From Streptomyces sp. NBC_00440 (GTDB lineage: Bacteria > Actinomycetota > Actinomycetes > Streptomycetales > Streptomycetaceae), in assembly GCF_036014215.1 (NCBI RefSeq), contig NZ_CP107921.1, positions 3,964,001 to 4,028,000 on the forward strand: 64,000 nucleotides of DNA, written 5' to 3'. The position numbers were made by a program, and so were the translations under genes. This document shows positions 35,572 to 44,408 of the stretch, one piece after another. Each line of letters begins with the position of its first letter. The first letter of the stretch is position 1. The notes under the pieces were generated by a model. It saw nothing but the letters and a program-made list of their open reading frames with translations, had not been told where the DNA came from and searched no databases.

Positions 35572-36717
35572 CTAATCGGCGATCCGGGCCACCGGGGCGT
35601 CGACGCGGTTCCGGTCGATGCTGAGCTCGTAGCCGCCGTGCTCCTCCGTCACATCGCCCGCGTACTGGTGGATCCGCAGATGCGGCGACCAGTCCTGGCT
35701 CCGCAGGGACGGCTCCCCGGTCACCGAGGGCTGGTCATTCCAGCGGGCGAACCACATCACCGATGGCAGGTCCGACGTACCCGCCCTGCGCTCCGCGCCG
35801 AGCTGCTCCACTCCGGAGTCCGCGCTGCTGTAGAAGCCAGAGACGTATCCGAGGCGCTCCACCTCGCGGTCCCAGGAACGGATGAAGGAGAGGGTGGTGG
35901 CGGCGCAGTCGCTGTCGCCCTGGTCGTATGCCTCCATGTCCAGATAGAGCGGTGAGCCCTTCACCATGCCGAGCGCTCGGGCCCGCTCGACCGCTTCGTT
36001 CGCCTCATCCGCTCCCTGGCCGGCCGGGTCGTCGTCGCTCATCATGACCTTCCGTTTGCCCTCGGCCGCCACACACGGCGACTGCGAGCCGACGAACACC
36101 GGCAGGACCTTCCATCCCATCCCGTACACGCTGGACACCCAATCCTTGCTGAGCTCGGGCTGGTCCGGGCAGCCCCTGCCCCGGCCGCCGTAGTAGACAC
36201 CGATGCTCCGGTACCGGGAGGACTTCCAGGCACGCATCGTCTCCAGGGACGGGGTGACACAGGTGTCGAACCCCCAGCCGTCGAACCGGTCGGTGTCAGC
36301 GGCGGCGACCGACGCCGGTGTTACGGCGCCAGCCTTGCCCGCACCTGCCCTGCCGGCACCTGCGTCTCCGGCGGCTGCTTCTCCGGCGGCTGTTTCCCCG
36401 GCGGCTGCTTCTCCGGCGGCTGTTTCCCCGGCGGCTGCTTCTCCGGACGCGCTGGCCTGCGCCTCACCGGCCCCCTGAGTGCCGGGCACCGGGTCCGCCC
36501 CGGTACTGGTCGGGGCAGCAGCCCCCGTATTGATCTGCGAACCGGTCTGTGCGCTACCGGTCTGTGCACCACCGGCCTGGGCGCCAGTTGCTCTACCGGC
36601 CTGCGTTCCGGGCGGGGGGGCCGTGACGTCCGGTGCGGCGTCGGCGGCCGGAGACCCGAGCGCCAGGAGGACGGCCGCGCCCAGAAGATGGGACAAGAAC
36701 ATCTTTTGTCGTTGCAT
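35572..36717 (-). CDS. Secreted DUF1906 (GH25-like TIM barrel) protein
   Basis: 381 residues. ATG 36717 gives a signal peptide (SHLLGAAVLLALGSPAADAA). A Thr/Ala/Gly/Glu linker with 10-residue repeats (about 35-115) leads to a DUF1906 domain: GWGFDTCVTPSLETMRAWKS, IGVYYGGRGRGCPDQPELSK, KGSPLYLDMEAYDQGDSDCA, SGFYSSADSGVEQLG. The DME and D/E residues at strand ends suit a glycoside-hydrolase-like barrel that may cut or bind peptidoglycan, though activity is unproven for this family. ATG 36762 upstream is open but lacks support. Confidence 0.85.
   Translation of the reverse strand: MQRQKMFLSHLLGAAVLLALGSPAADAAPDVTAPPPGTQAGRATGAQAGGAQTGSAQTGSQINTGAAAPTSTGADPVPGTQGAGEAQASASGEAAAGETAAGEAAAGETAAGEAAAGDAGAGRAGAGKAGAVTPASVAAADTDRFDGWGFDTCVTPSLETMRAWKSSRYRSIGVYYGGRGRGCPDQPELSKDWVSSVYGMGWKVLPVFVGSQSPCVAAEGKRKVMMSDDDPAGQGADEANEAVERARALGMVKGSPLYLDMEAYDQGDSDCAATTLSFIRSWDREVERLGYVSGFYSSADSGVEQLGAERRAGTSDLPSVMWFARWNDQPSVTGEPSLRSQDWSPHLRIHQYAGDVTEEHGGYELSIDRNRVDAPVARIAD
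36371..36445 (-). repeat. 30-bp tandem repeat in the DUF1906 linker
   Basis: Two and a half perfect copies of a 30-bp unit encode alternating GETAAGEAAA-type decapeptides. In-frame, so copy number can vary without loss of function. Confidence 0.85.
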
Positions 36718-36771
36718 AGGGCGCAGTGAACGGCCCGCCGGGCCGCACCACCCAGTGCCCACGCCGCAGTG

Positions 36772-37938
36772 TCAGCCGTCCGTGCCGAGGATGAGCCCGG
36801 ATGTGGGTACGCCGGTACCCGCGGTGACGAGGGTCGTGGCCGCCCCGGGTATCTGGTTCACCGATGTGCCACGCACCTGCCGTACGGCTTCCGCTATGCC
36901 GTTCATGCCGTGCAGATACGCCTCCCCCAGCTGGCCCCCATGAGTGTTCAGCGGAAGCACGTCCTCCGCGACGAAGGCCGCTGCTTCACCCGGCTTGCAG
37001 AAGCCGAACTCCTCCAGTTGCATCAGCACGAACGGAGTGAAGTGGTCGTAGAGGATGCCCACATCGATGTCGGACGGCCGCAGCCCTGAGGTCTGCCAGA
37101 GCTGCCGGGCCACTACGTTCATCTCGGGCAGCCCGCTGAGATCGTCCCGGTAGAAACTGGTCATCTGCTCCTGTGCCCGGCCCGCTCCCTGCGCCGCGGC
37201 CACGATCACCGCCGGCGGACGGCGCAGATCACGGGCGCGCTCGGCGCTGGTGACCACGATCGCCTGCCCCCCGTCGGTCTCCTGGCAGCAGTCGAGCAGC
37301 CGCAACGGGTCCACGATCCACCGTGAGGCGGCGTGATCGGCGAGGGTGATCGGCTTCTCGTAGAAGTACGCCGCCGGATTGCGCGCCGCATACCGGCGGT
37401 CGGTCACCGCGACATGGCCGAACACCTCGGACGAGAGGCCGTACGTGTGCAGATACCGCTGGGCGGCCATCGCTACCCAGGAGGCCGGTGTGAGCAGCCC
37501 GAACGGCAGTGCCCAGCCCAGCGCGGCTCCCTCGGCCGACGGCTCCCTGTGCTGGACCCCCGAGCCGAACCGCCGCCCGGAGCGCTCGTTGAACGCCCGG
37601 TAACAGACGACCACGTCGGCCACTCCCGCAGCGACGGCGAGTGCGGCCTGCTGCACGGTGGCACAGGCGGCACCGCCTCCGTAGTGGATGCGGGAGAAGA
37701 AGGAGAGCTCCCCGATCCCGGCCGCCTGGGCGACCGTGATCTCGGGGCTGGTGTCCATGGTGAAGGTGACCAGACCGTCCACGTCGGCGGGGGTGAGTCC
37801 CGCGTCGTCGAGGGCTGCGCGGACCGCTTCCACGGCGAGTTTGAGCTCGCTGCGCCCGGAGTCCTTGGAGAACTCGGTCGCCCCGATCCCGGCGATGGCA
37901 GCCTTCCCACCGAGCGAGTCGCCCCTGCGCCTGCTCAT
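36772..37938 (-). CDS. Ltp2-like thiolase-fold aldolase (lipid-transfer protein)
   Basis: 388 residues of the SCP-x/thiolase-like family: AAIAGIGATEFSKDSGRSEL, the nucleophile-loop region HYGGGAACATVQQAALAVAA, and LPLNTHGGQLGEAYLHGMNG. Order and partners match mycobacterial Ltp2, which with the DUF35 domain of ChsH2 performs retro-aldol cleavage of the steroid C17 propanoyl-CoA side chain. Last gene of a five-gene operon; its ATG overlaps the preceding stop by four bases. Substrate here may be a sterol-derived or other branched acyl-CoA, since no ring-degradation genes are visible. Confidence 0.85.
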   Translation of the reverse strand: MSRRRGDSLGGKAAIAGIGATEFSKDSGRSELKLAVEAVRAALDDAGLTPADVDGLVTFTMDTSPEITVAQAAGIGELSFFSRIHYGGGAACATVQQAALAVAAGVADVVVCYRAFNERSGRRFGSGVQHREPSAEGAALGWALPFGLLTPASWVAMAAQRYLHTYGLSSEVFGHVAVTDRRYAARNPAAYFYEKPITLADHAASRWIVDPLRLLDCCQETDGGQAIVVTSAERARDLRRPPAVIVAAAQGAGRAQEQMTSFYRDDLSGLPEMNVVARQLWQTSGLRPSDIDVGILYDHFTPFVLMQLEEFGFCKPGEAAAFVAEDVLPLNTHGGQLGEAYLHGMNGIAEAVRQVRGTSVNQIPGAATTLVTAGTGVPTSGLILGTDG

Positions 37939-38471
37939 GCGGCCACCCCGCTCCCGGATTCCGCACCTGCGCCGACGCGGGTGCCGGAGTCGGCGCTGGC
38001 ACCGGTGCCGGACCCGGAGCCGGTGTGCACGGCATCGTCCGCAACCGCAACGGCGTCGGCATCCGGAGCCGCACCCGCGCCCCCTTCCGCGCCCTGAGCC
38101 GTGACTGTCACGCGGCCCGTGACGTGGCGGCCCTTCCCGTTGGTGCCGGTGATCCGGACCTCCGCGTCGGCCCCCTCGACCGCGGTGACCGTGCCCGTCA
38201 ACACCATCGTGTCTCCCGGATAGTTGGGAGCCCCGAGCCGGATCGCGACCTTGCGCAGTCTGTATCCGGGGCCGAAGCGGTCGGTGACGAATCTGCCGAC
38301 CAGCCCATTGGTCGTCAGGATGTTCATGAAGATGTCCGGGGAGCCCTTCTCCTTGGCGGCCTCGGCATCGTGGTGCACGTCTTGGTAGTCGCGGGAGGCA
38401 ACGGCGCCCGCGACGATCAGAGTGCGGGTGATCGGGATCTCCAACGGCGCCAGTTCATCGCCGACTCTCAT
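37935..38471 (-). CDS. ChsH1-like MaoC-fold enoyl-CoA hydratase subunit
   Basis: 178 residues. A hot-dog fold is shown by ITRTLIVAGAVASRDYQDVH with the hydratase-type Asp/His, then GSPDIFMNILTTNGLVGRFV and GTVTAVEGADAEVRITGTNG. Mycobacterial ChsH1 pairs with the MaoC domain of ChsH2. ATG 38471 overlaps the stop of the dehydrogenase gene (ATGA). The last 50 residues are an unusual Ala/Gly/Asp/Ser tail (DADAVAVADDAVHTGSGSGT), longer than family members of about 130 residues. Confidence 0.85.
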   Translation of the reverse strand: MRVGDELAPLEIPITRTLIVAGAVASRDYQDVHHDAEAAKEKGSPDIFMNILTTNGLVGRFVTDRFGPGYRLRKVAIRLGAPNYPGDTMVLTGTVTAVEGADAEVRITGTNGKGRHVTGRVTVTAQGAEGGAGAAPDADAVAVADDAVHTGSGSGTGASADSGTRVGAGAESGSGVAA

Positions 38472-39520
38472 ACCGGCTCCTCCATCTCTGCGGTTCCCGC
38501 ATCGCCGTCCACGAGCAACGTGCCCAACTCGTCCAGCACTTCGCTGCCGCAGCCCAGATACGCGTCCAGCTGCCGCCCCCAGAGAAAGTGCCGGTGCACG
38601 GGGTGGTCGAGGTCGGAGCCCAGCCCGCCGTGCAGATGCTGGCCCGCGTGCACGACCCGCTTGCCCGCCTCCGACGCCCACCACGCCGCGGTGAGCGCAT
38701 GGGTGGCGAACGGCAGTCCCTCGTCGTGCCGCCAAGCCGCCTCGTACGCCGTGACCCGTATCGCCTCGGTGTCCATGTACGCGTCCGCCGCCCGCAGCAG
38801 CACTCCCTGGTTGGTGGAGAGCGGCCGCCCGAACTGCTCACGCTCCGAGGTGTACGAGACGGCGCGCGCGAGCGAACCCGCGCACACACCGGCCTGGAGC
38901 CCCGCGAACGCGATCCGCGCCACAGCCAGCACCTGCTGGTACGCACCCGGGCCGCCCAGCGCCTCGGCCGGTGTCCCGGACAGGGTCAGCCGCCCTCCCG
39001 ACCAGGGCGCGGTGCTCTCCACCGGCTCCGTCCGCGCGTCCGCCACCCGTACCAGCCAGAGCCCGAGGTCCTGGTCGGCGACCAGCACCAGCGTGGCGTC
39101 CCGCAGCCACGGCACGAACGGCACACTCCCGCTCAGCCTCCCGTCCGCGTCGGCCCGTACGCCTCCCCGCGCCGGGAGCGCACCCGTCGCGACCGCCGTC
39201 CCCTCCCGCAGCGCGGGCAGCAGCCTCCCGCGCTGCTCGGCCGTGCCATGGGCGGCCACCGCCAGCAGCCCGTACACACAGGTCGCGGTGTAGGGGACCT
39301 GGGCCGTGGTCCGTCCCTGCTCCTCCAGGAGCAGCACCAGACCGAGCAGCCCCGTCTCCTCGACCGCCGCCACCAGCCCCGCCGCACCCAGCGCCTTCCA
39401 CAACCCGGCGTCCGTCCCGGTGCCGGCCTCCGTCAGCCGCTCGTGCGTGGAGAGGTCCGCGAAGATATGTGCGGCCAGGTCCCTCGCGGCTTCCTGCTCC
39501 TCCGTCGGTGTGAACTCCAT
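38468..39520 (-). CDS. Acyl-CoA dehydrogenase subunit, ChsE1/FadE28-like
   Basis: 350 residues, shorter and more divergent than its partner, as for FadE28. Landmarks: FTPTEEQEAARDLAAHIFAD, YTSEREQFGRPLSTNQGVLL, HLHGGLGSDLDHPVHRHFLW. In Mycobacterium tuberculosis ChsE1 and ChsE2 form an alpha2-beta2 dehydrogenase for the shortened steroid side chain. One base separates it from the upstream ChsH2-like gene and it overlaps the next, so synthesis is coupled. Confidence 0.87.
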   Translation of the reverse strand: MEFTPTEEQEAARDLAAHIFADLSTHERLTEAGTGTDAGLWKALGAAGLVAAVEETGLLGLVLLLEEQGRTTAQVPYTATCVYGLLAVAAHGTAEQRGRLLPALREGTAVATGALPARGGVRADADGRLSGSVPFVPWLRDATLVLVADQDLGLWLVRVADARTEPVESTAPWSGGRLTLSGTPAEALGGPGAYQQVLAVARIAFAGLQAGVCAGSLARAVSYTSEREQFGRPLSTNQGVLLRAADAYMDTEAIRVTAYEAAWRHDEGLPFATHALTAAWWASEAGKRVVHAGQHLHGGLGSDLDHPVHRHFLWGRQLDAYLGCGSEVLDELGTLLVDGDAGTAEMEEPV

Positions 39521-39521
39521 G

Positions 39522-40514
39522 TCAGCCCCCGCTTCCCCTGAACACCGGCAGCTCCAGGTCCTCGTCCACGCGGAGGAACTCCAGGCTCACCGGCAGACCG
39601 ACCCGCACCTTGTCGTACGGCACCCCGATCACATTGCTCACCATGCGCACCCCCTCGGCCAGCTCGATCAGGCCCACCGCATAGGGCGGGTCGAATGCCG
39701 GAAAGGCGGGATGGTGCATGACCACATACGAATAGACCGTCCCGGCTCCGCTCGCCGCGACCGTGTCCCACTCGGGCGATCCGCACGCGTTGCAGCCCGG
39801 CAGCCAGGGGAACCGCAGCGCCGAACAGGACGTGCACCGCTGGATCAGCAGCTGATGCCGGGCCACTCCGTCCCAGAACCCGGCGTTGTCCCGGTTGACC
39901 ACCGGGCGCGGTCGCCTCGCCCCCGGCCTCCCGCCCCCGGTCGCCCGCGCGCCCGTCCCCCCGGCCGGTGTCTTCGTCCTCGCCCCAGGTGCGTACTTGA
40001 GGATCCGGAACCGATGCGTCCCCGCCAGCTCGCCCCCGCCCCTGACGTCCATCCGTGTGGTGACGAAATACCCGGTCCCCAGCGCGGTCTTCTTGCGCTC
40101 CGAGACCGACTCGATCACCGCGTCGAAGGTGATCCGGTCGCCGGGACGCAGATCCCGCAGATACTCCTGCTCGCAGTCGGTCGCGACGACCGCCGTGCAC
40201 CCCGCGCCGTCCAGCAGGGCGAACAGCTCGTCGTAGGCGGCGGTCCTGCCCGTGTGCCCGGAGAGCCCGCCCATCGTCCAGGCCTGGAGCATGGTCGGCG
40301 GCGCGACGGCCGGATAGGCCGGGTTCGCGTCCCCCATCGCCTCGCACCAGTGCCTGATCATCGGCTCGTTGACGGTGTCCTTGCCCACCCCCGAGGTCGT
40401 GGCGGGGCGCCCCTCGTAGGCCTTCAACTGCTCGTACAGCAGATCCTTCCCGCTCGGCTCGTCACCATTGACCGCCCCATCGCCGACCGCGTCCCTCACC
40501 ACCTCACCGCTCAC
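39522..40514 (-). CDS. ChsH2-like protein: MaoC-like domain plus DUF35 zinc/OB domain
   Basis: 330 residues from GTG 40514, which overlaps the upstream stop (GTGA). The N-terminal MaoC-like domain has NEPMIRHWCEAMGDANPAYP and PPTMLQAWTMGGL. The C-terminal DUF35 domain has a rubredoxin-like zinc ribbon CTSCSALRFPWLPGCNACG followed by an OB-fold (GAGTVYSYVVMHHPAFPAFD). This fusion is diagnostic of ChsH2, which serves both the hydratase (with ChsH1) and the aldolase (with Ltp2). A Gly/Arg-rich linker joins the domains. The frame is open above but reads low-complexity sequence antisense-like to the dehydrogenase. Confidence 0.88.
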   Translation of the reverse strand: MSGEVVRDAVGDGAVNGDEPSGKDLLYEQLKAYEGRPATTSGVGKDTVNEPMIRHWCEAMGDANPAYPAVAPPTMLQAWTMGGLSGHTGRTAAYDELFALLDGAGCTAVVATDCEQEYLRDLRPGDRITFDAVIESVSERKKTALGTGYFVTTRMDVRGGGELAGTHRFRILKYAPGARTKTPAGGTGARATGGGRPGARRPRPVVNRDNAGFWDGVARHQLLIQRCTSCSALRFPWLPGCNACGSPEWDTVAASGAGTVYSYVVMHHPAFPAFDPPYAVGLIELAEGVRMVSNVIGVPYDKVRVGLPVSLEFLRVDEDLELPVFRGSGG

Positions 40515-41692
40515 CTCTTCCGGCTCCTCATCCCGAGTCGCATCGTCGCGACGATCTCCCGCTGCACCTCGCTCACCCCGCCCCCGAACGTGTTGATCTG
40601 CGCGGCCCGGTTCATGCGCTCCAGCTCCCCGCCCCCGAAAGCCCCCGGGGCCCCCGCCCGGATCAACGCCGTCTCCCCCGCAATTTCCTGACACATTCGA
40701 TACACCTCTACGGCGCTTTCGGTTCCCAGAAACTTGACCCCACTCGCATCACCCGGTGCGAGAGTTCCGGCCCCGACGTCCCCGACCAGCCGCCAGTTGA
40801 GCAATCTGACCGCCGCGAGCCGGGCGTGCACCTCCGCGAGCCGCGCCCTGACCCACGCGCGGTCGGCCGGTCGTGCGCCGGTGTCCGGGTCGGGTGTGCG
40901 GGCGTACGCCAGGACCTCCGCGTAGGCGTCCTCCGCCTGCATACCGATCGCGGCCAGCGCCACCCGCTCATGGTTGAGCTGGTTGGTGATCAGCTTCCAG
41001 CCGGCGTTCTCGGCACCTACCAGATTCCCCGCAGGCACCCGGATCCCGTCGTAGTACGTGGCGGTCGTGGTCTGCCCGCCCACCGTCTCGATCGGGGTCC
41101 AGGAGAAGCCGGGGGCGTCGGTCGGCACCAGGATGATCGAGATGCCGCGATGCTTGGGCGCATCCGGATCGGTCCGGCAGGCGAGCCAGATCCAGTCGGC
41201 GTTCTGGGCGTTGGACGTGAAGATCTTCTGGCCGTCGATCACCCATGTGTCGCCGTCCCGCACCGCACGCGTGCGCAGCGAGGCGAGATCGGTGCCGGCC
41301 GACGGCTCGCTGTAGCCGATCGCGAAGACGACGTCGCCGGTCAGGATGCGCGGCAGGAAGTAGTCCTTCTGCTCAGGCGTCCCGTACTTCATCAGGGTCG
41401 GCCCGACGGTGTTCAGTGTGACCATCGAGACGGGCGCGCCCGCGCGGTACGCCTCGTCGAAGAAGACGAACTGCTCATCGGGCCCGCGCCCCTTGCCTCC
41501 GTACTCGACGGGCCAGCCGAGCCCCAGCATTCCGTCGGCGCCGATGCGCCGCAGCAGCGCCCGCTGTTCCGCAGGGTGTGCGCCGGCGCCCGGAGGGGAG
41601 TCGCCGCCAGGCCCCTGGCGCATCACTTCACTGAAATAGGAACGGAGTTCGGCGCGGAGTTCCAACTGCCGTTCCGTAGGGGCGAGGTGCAC
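40511..41692 (-). CDS. Acyl-CoA dehydrogenase subunit, ChsE2/FadE29-like
   Basis: 393 residues, GTG start behind GGGAGG. Strong similarity in sequence pattern to FadE29: GWPVEYGGKGRGPDEQFVFF, TLNTVGPTLMKYGTPEQKDY, FAIGYSEPSAGTDLASLRTR, ADWIWLACRTDPDAPKHRGI, ITNQLNHERVALAAIG. First gene of the operon chsE2-chsH2-chsE1-chsH1-ltp2. The 220 bp upstream hold no P450 (cyp125 in mycobacteria) and no obvious KstR-type palindrome was found by eye. Confidence 0.9.
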   Translation of the reverse strand: MHLAPTERQLELRAELRSYFSEVMRQGPGGDSPPGAGAHPAEQRALLRRIGADGMLGLGWPVEYGGKGRGPDEQFVFFDEAYRAGAPVSMVTLNTVGPTLMKYGTPEQKDYFLPRILTGDVVFAIGYSEPSAGTDLASLRTRAVRDGDTWVIDGQKIFTSNAQNADWIWLACRTDPDAPKHRGISIILVPTDAPGFSWTPIETVGGQTTTATYYDGIRVPAGNLVGAENAGWKLITNQLNHERVALAAIGMQAEDAYAEVLAYARTPDPDTGARPADRAWVRARLAEVHARLAAVRLLNWRLVGDVGAGTLAPGDASGVKFLGTESAVEVYRMCQEIAGETALIRAGAPGAFGGGELERMNRAAQINTFGGGVSEVQREIVATMRLGMRSRKR

Positions 41693-41912
41693 GTCGGCGG
41701 CCTCCCGGGCATCCGGATCAGGGTTTCTGACTGTCCGTCAGATACCTGTCCGGTGTCAACCCCGGAGCCCGACCGCAACTGCCGCCGCAGCACGCGGAAA
41801 ACAGTCCGGGCGGCGATGCCTCAGCACCGTCGCCCGGACCGTCATTCACCCCTGCAGTACTCGTGCGGTTCCCGCACGGCCCCCACGATCCCGCCCCCCA
41901 TCGGGCCGTATG

Positions 41913-42218
41913 TCACCAGAGCCGGGTGAAGTTCACCGTGTAGTGGGCCTGGTCGATCGACGTGAACGCCGAACCGTTCACACTGGCCGTGCTGTTCTGG
42001 TTCGACGCGCCGGAGCCGGTGGCGACCTGCTGCGTGGTGGTCGAGTTGCCGTTGTTGTTGTGCCCGACGCCACTGCCGACGACCCCGGCAACACTGGCGT
42101 TGGATCCGCTGCCCGCGATGGCGCCGTTGTCCGCGGTTGCCACACCCGTGAAGAGGGCCGCTGCCAGCGGCAGGGCGGCGACGGCGGCAAGGACGCGAAC
42201 GGTACGGATGTGTGCCAT
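41913..42218 (-). CDS. Small secreted Asn/Ser/Gly-rich protein
   Basis: 101 residues. GGAGGAAATGAC precedes ATG. Signal peptide VLAAVAALPLAAALFTGVAT, then a mature chain of GSGSNASVAGVVGSGVGHNN and STTTQQVATGSGASNQNSTA, ending TSIDQAHYTVNFTRLW. Low complexity, no Cys; resembles surface or matrix proteins but no named family is recognised (not a chaplin: no chaplin repeat). Confidence 0.7.
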   Translation of the reverse strand: MAHIRTVRVLAAVAALPLAAALFTGVATADNGAIAGSGSNASVAGVVGSGVGHNNNGNSTTTQQVATGSGASNQNSTASVNGSAFTSIDQAHYTVNFTRLW

Positions 42219-42540
42219 GTCATTTCCTCCAGGAACCAGAAGTGCGGCTGTTTCCGGGGCGGTTGGCCGACCGCCCCGGTGAAGTGATTCACGACTGTCG
42301 CGAGATCAGAGTTGCCCACGAGACCCCCGCTGAACCAGCCTGGAAGACCTGATTCCCTCGCAAGCGTGACGTTAAGTCGATAAACCCCCATCACGTCACG
42401 AACCTGCGCAACGGCCGCCCACCACGCTCAGAACCCGGGCACCCCAGGAGGTGAAGCGTTCCTGCACTTCTTCCGGACGGGGCGCGAAAGAGCTTTCCGC
42501 CCCACTTTCCTGATTCGAACGCTTGAACGATAATGAACGC
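42219..42540. other. 322-bp divergent intergenic region
   Basis: Between a small secreted protein (minus) and the Prim-Pol gene (plus). Contains an inverted pair CGTGACG (42365-42371) and CGTCACG (42394-42400) and, next to the Prim-Pol start, GATAAT, a likely -10 for a leaderless message. No coding sequence recognised. Confidence 0.6.
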
Positions 42541-43419
42541 ATGGCCGCCACCGACAGGCACTCCGCCACCCTGGCCCTCGCCCACGCGCTCTCCGCCGCC
42601 GAGCTCGGGCTCCCCGTCATCCCCCTGTCCCGCACCAAGCTCCCGGCGATCCCCTCGCCGCACCACGGGGAGGCCGACCCGGTCCGCTGCCGCGGCGCCT
42701 GCGGCCGTGCGGGTCACGGCGTCCACGACGCCACGGCCGACCCCGCAGCCGTGCGCGCGCTATTCGCCGCCGCCCCCTGGGCCACCGGCTACGGCATCGC
42801 CTGCGGCCGGCCGCCGCACCATCTGATCGGCATCGACCTCGACACCAAGGCGGAGACCGACTCCACAGCCGCTCTGCAACGCCTCGCACTCAAGCATCTG
42901 TTCACGATCCCGGAGACCGTCACCGTGCTCACCCCGAGCGGCGGCAGCCACCTCTGGCTGACCGGACCACCCGACAGGGCCGTCCCTAACTCGGTGAGCC
43001 GGCTCGCTCCCGGCATCGACGTCCGGGGCGCCGGCGGCTATCTCGTGGGGCCCGGTTCACTCACGGCCCACGGGGTCTACCGCCTCGCGCCCGGCACGGC
43101 ACATCTCGCGCCCGCGCCCTGTCCTCGTGCTCTGCTCCGTCTGCTCACGCCTCCTGCGCGTTCCCCGCACTCAACCGGCCGGCCCGCTCAAGGCCATGGC
43201 CTGGTGCACTTCGTACTCGCCGCCCATGAGGGACAGCGCAACACCCGTCTGTTCTGGGCTGCCTGCCGCGCCTACGAGAACGGTTTCGGCGACCAACTCG
43301 CCGACCAGCTCACCCGTGCGGCTGTCCGTACCGGACTCACCGAGCATGAAGCCCGTGCCACCATCGCCTCGGCAGCCCGCCTGACGATGCCCGCACCGCG
43401 ATCGGTGCGGTCTGTCTGA
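42541..43419 (+). CDS. Bifunctional DNA primase/polymerase (Prim-Pol) domain protein
   Basis: 292 residues. ALAHALSAAELGLPVIPLS, the metal site LIGIDLDTK, TPSGGSHLWLTGP and GIDVRGAGGYLVGPGS are the classical Prim-Pol signature, normally of plasmid/phage replication proteins. No helicase domain follows; Streptomyces chromosomes often carry such short stand-alone copies with unknown function. ATG 42541 has no ribosome site, with GATAAT about eight bases upstream; TTG 42523 is a possible earlier start. Confidence 0.87.
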   Translation: MAATDRHSATLALAHALSAAELGLPVIPLSRTKLPAIPSPHHGEADPVRCRGACGRAGHGVHDATADPAAVRALFAAAPWATGYGIACGRPPHHLIGIDLDTKAETDSTAALQRLALKHLFTIPETVTVLTPSGGSHLWLTGPPDRAVPNSVSRLAPGIDVRGAGGYLVGPGSLTAHGVYRLAPGTAHLAPAPCPRALLRLLTPPARSPHSTGRPAQGHGLVHFVLAAHEGQRNTRLFWAACRAYENGFGDQLADQLTRAAVRTGLTEHEARATIASAARLTMPAPRSVRSV

Positions 43420-43748
43420 CCTGTGCTGTCTTGTCTGATCTGTTCGGCCTGTCTGATCTGCGCGGCCAACCTGTTCCGTACGGCCTTCGCGATCCGTGCG
43501 GTCCGTGCGGTCCGTGCGGTCCGTGCGGTCCGTGCGGTCCGGCAGCCTGTACGACCTGCGCGGCCTGTGTGACCTGCGCGGCCTGTGTGACCTCGGCCCG
43601 TGTGATCTGTGCGGCCTGCGTGACCTGCGTGATCAGTACGGACTCTGTCATCAGTGCAGCCTCCGCCATCAGCAACGGCCTTCGTGTCGATCCGTGCGGT
43701 CCCGGCAGCCTGTGCGGCTCGGTCGGACCCACAGCATCGGTTGCACGA
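43420..43748. other. 329-bp repeat-rich intergenic region
   Basis: Made of short repeats: CTGTCTGATCTG-type units near 43430-43460, the 9-bp array at 43492-43549, then imperfect TGTGACCTGCGCGGCC units to about 43640. Open frames on both strands just spell the repeats (Cys-Gly-Pro on plus, Pro-His-Gly on minus), so no gene is called. Confidence 0.7.
43492..43549. repeat. 9-bp tandem array GTCCGTGCG
   Basis: Five exact copies (43501-43545) flanked by partial ones. Too short and without spacers to be CRISPR. Confidence 0.9.
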
Positions 43749-44189
43749 TCAGGCCGGCTGAAGAACCGCTTCGCCGACCGCCGCGTCCGTGACCGCGTCG
43801 TCCGACGAAGTGTCGGTGTCGAGCGGGAGGTGCCGCGTGCTGGGCGTGGATCCGTGTGCTTCGGCCCGGATGCGCTGCTTGATGGTCGGGGGCAGCGCAC
43901 GGTCCTTGGGCAGCGCCCACCAGGCGACCTGTGCCGGTTCGACGGTGACCGGCGCCGGTGCGGGCGTCGGCGCGGGTGCCGGCTCTGCGGCCTCCGGAGC
44001 CGTTCGTACGGCCGGAACACCCGTCGTACGGACGGTGCGGCCCGCCAGGTCGGCGGGAACCGGGGTGGGGGCCCCGGAAGGGACGGCAGCGGTGGTCGCG
44101 CGAGCCGAAGTGGAGAATCCGAGCATCGCGACGAGCGCGAAGAACGCGGTGGTGAAGGCGGCCCACACCTTCTTGGCCTGGCTGGTCAT
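43749..44189 (-). CDS. Exported protein of unknown function (DUF6344-like)
   Basis: 146 residues. N-terminal hydrophobic segment VWAAFTTAFFALVAMLGFST then a Pro/Ala linker and a short charged block VAWWALPKDRALPPTIKQRI RAEAH. GAGGGG precedes ATG 44189. Small Streptomyces-specific family by appearance; no function known. The reading frame runs into repeat DNA directly after its stop. Confidence 0.6.
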   Translation of the reverse strand: MTSQAKKVWAAFTTAFFALVAMLGFSTSARATTAAVPSGAPTPVPADLAGRTVRTTGVPAVRTAPEAAEPAPAPTPAPAPVTVEPAQVAWWALPKDRALPPTIKQRIRAEAHGSTPSTRHLPLDTDTSSDDAVTDAAVGEAVLQPA

Positions 44190-44408
44190 GACGACCCCTC
44201 ATTTCTGTGATCCGAAGCGTTTTTACGGTGGGACGTTCTACGTACTTTTCACATGATGCGGATGGGCTTCGGACAGACAGGGACCAACGCACAGGAAGTG
44301 GTGTTCTTCGGATGAACACCACCCGGTTGGCCCCTCCCGACTGGGCGGATTTCCGCTGACGGGTTCCGATGGAACGTCAGATGCGTGTGTGTCAGGTGAA
44401 GGAGCGTC

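Noticed and set aside
41913..42218. Chaplin
   Set aside because: No chaplin repeat or paired cysteines; only a signal peptide and Asn/Ser/Gly-rich sequence.
42541..43419. Plasmid replication locus
   Set aside because: Prim-Pol domain alone; no helicase, iterons, partition or transfer genes nearby.
43492..43549. Possible CRISPR array
   Set aside because: Units are 9 bp with no spacers and no cas genes nearby.
43431..44210. Cys/Gly/Pro repeat protein on the plus strand
   Set aside because: Simply translates the repeat block and then runs antisense to the exported protein at 43749-44189.
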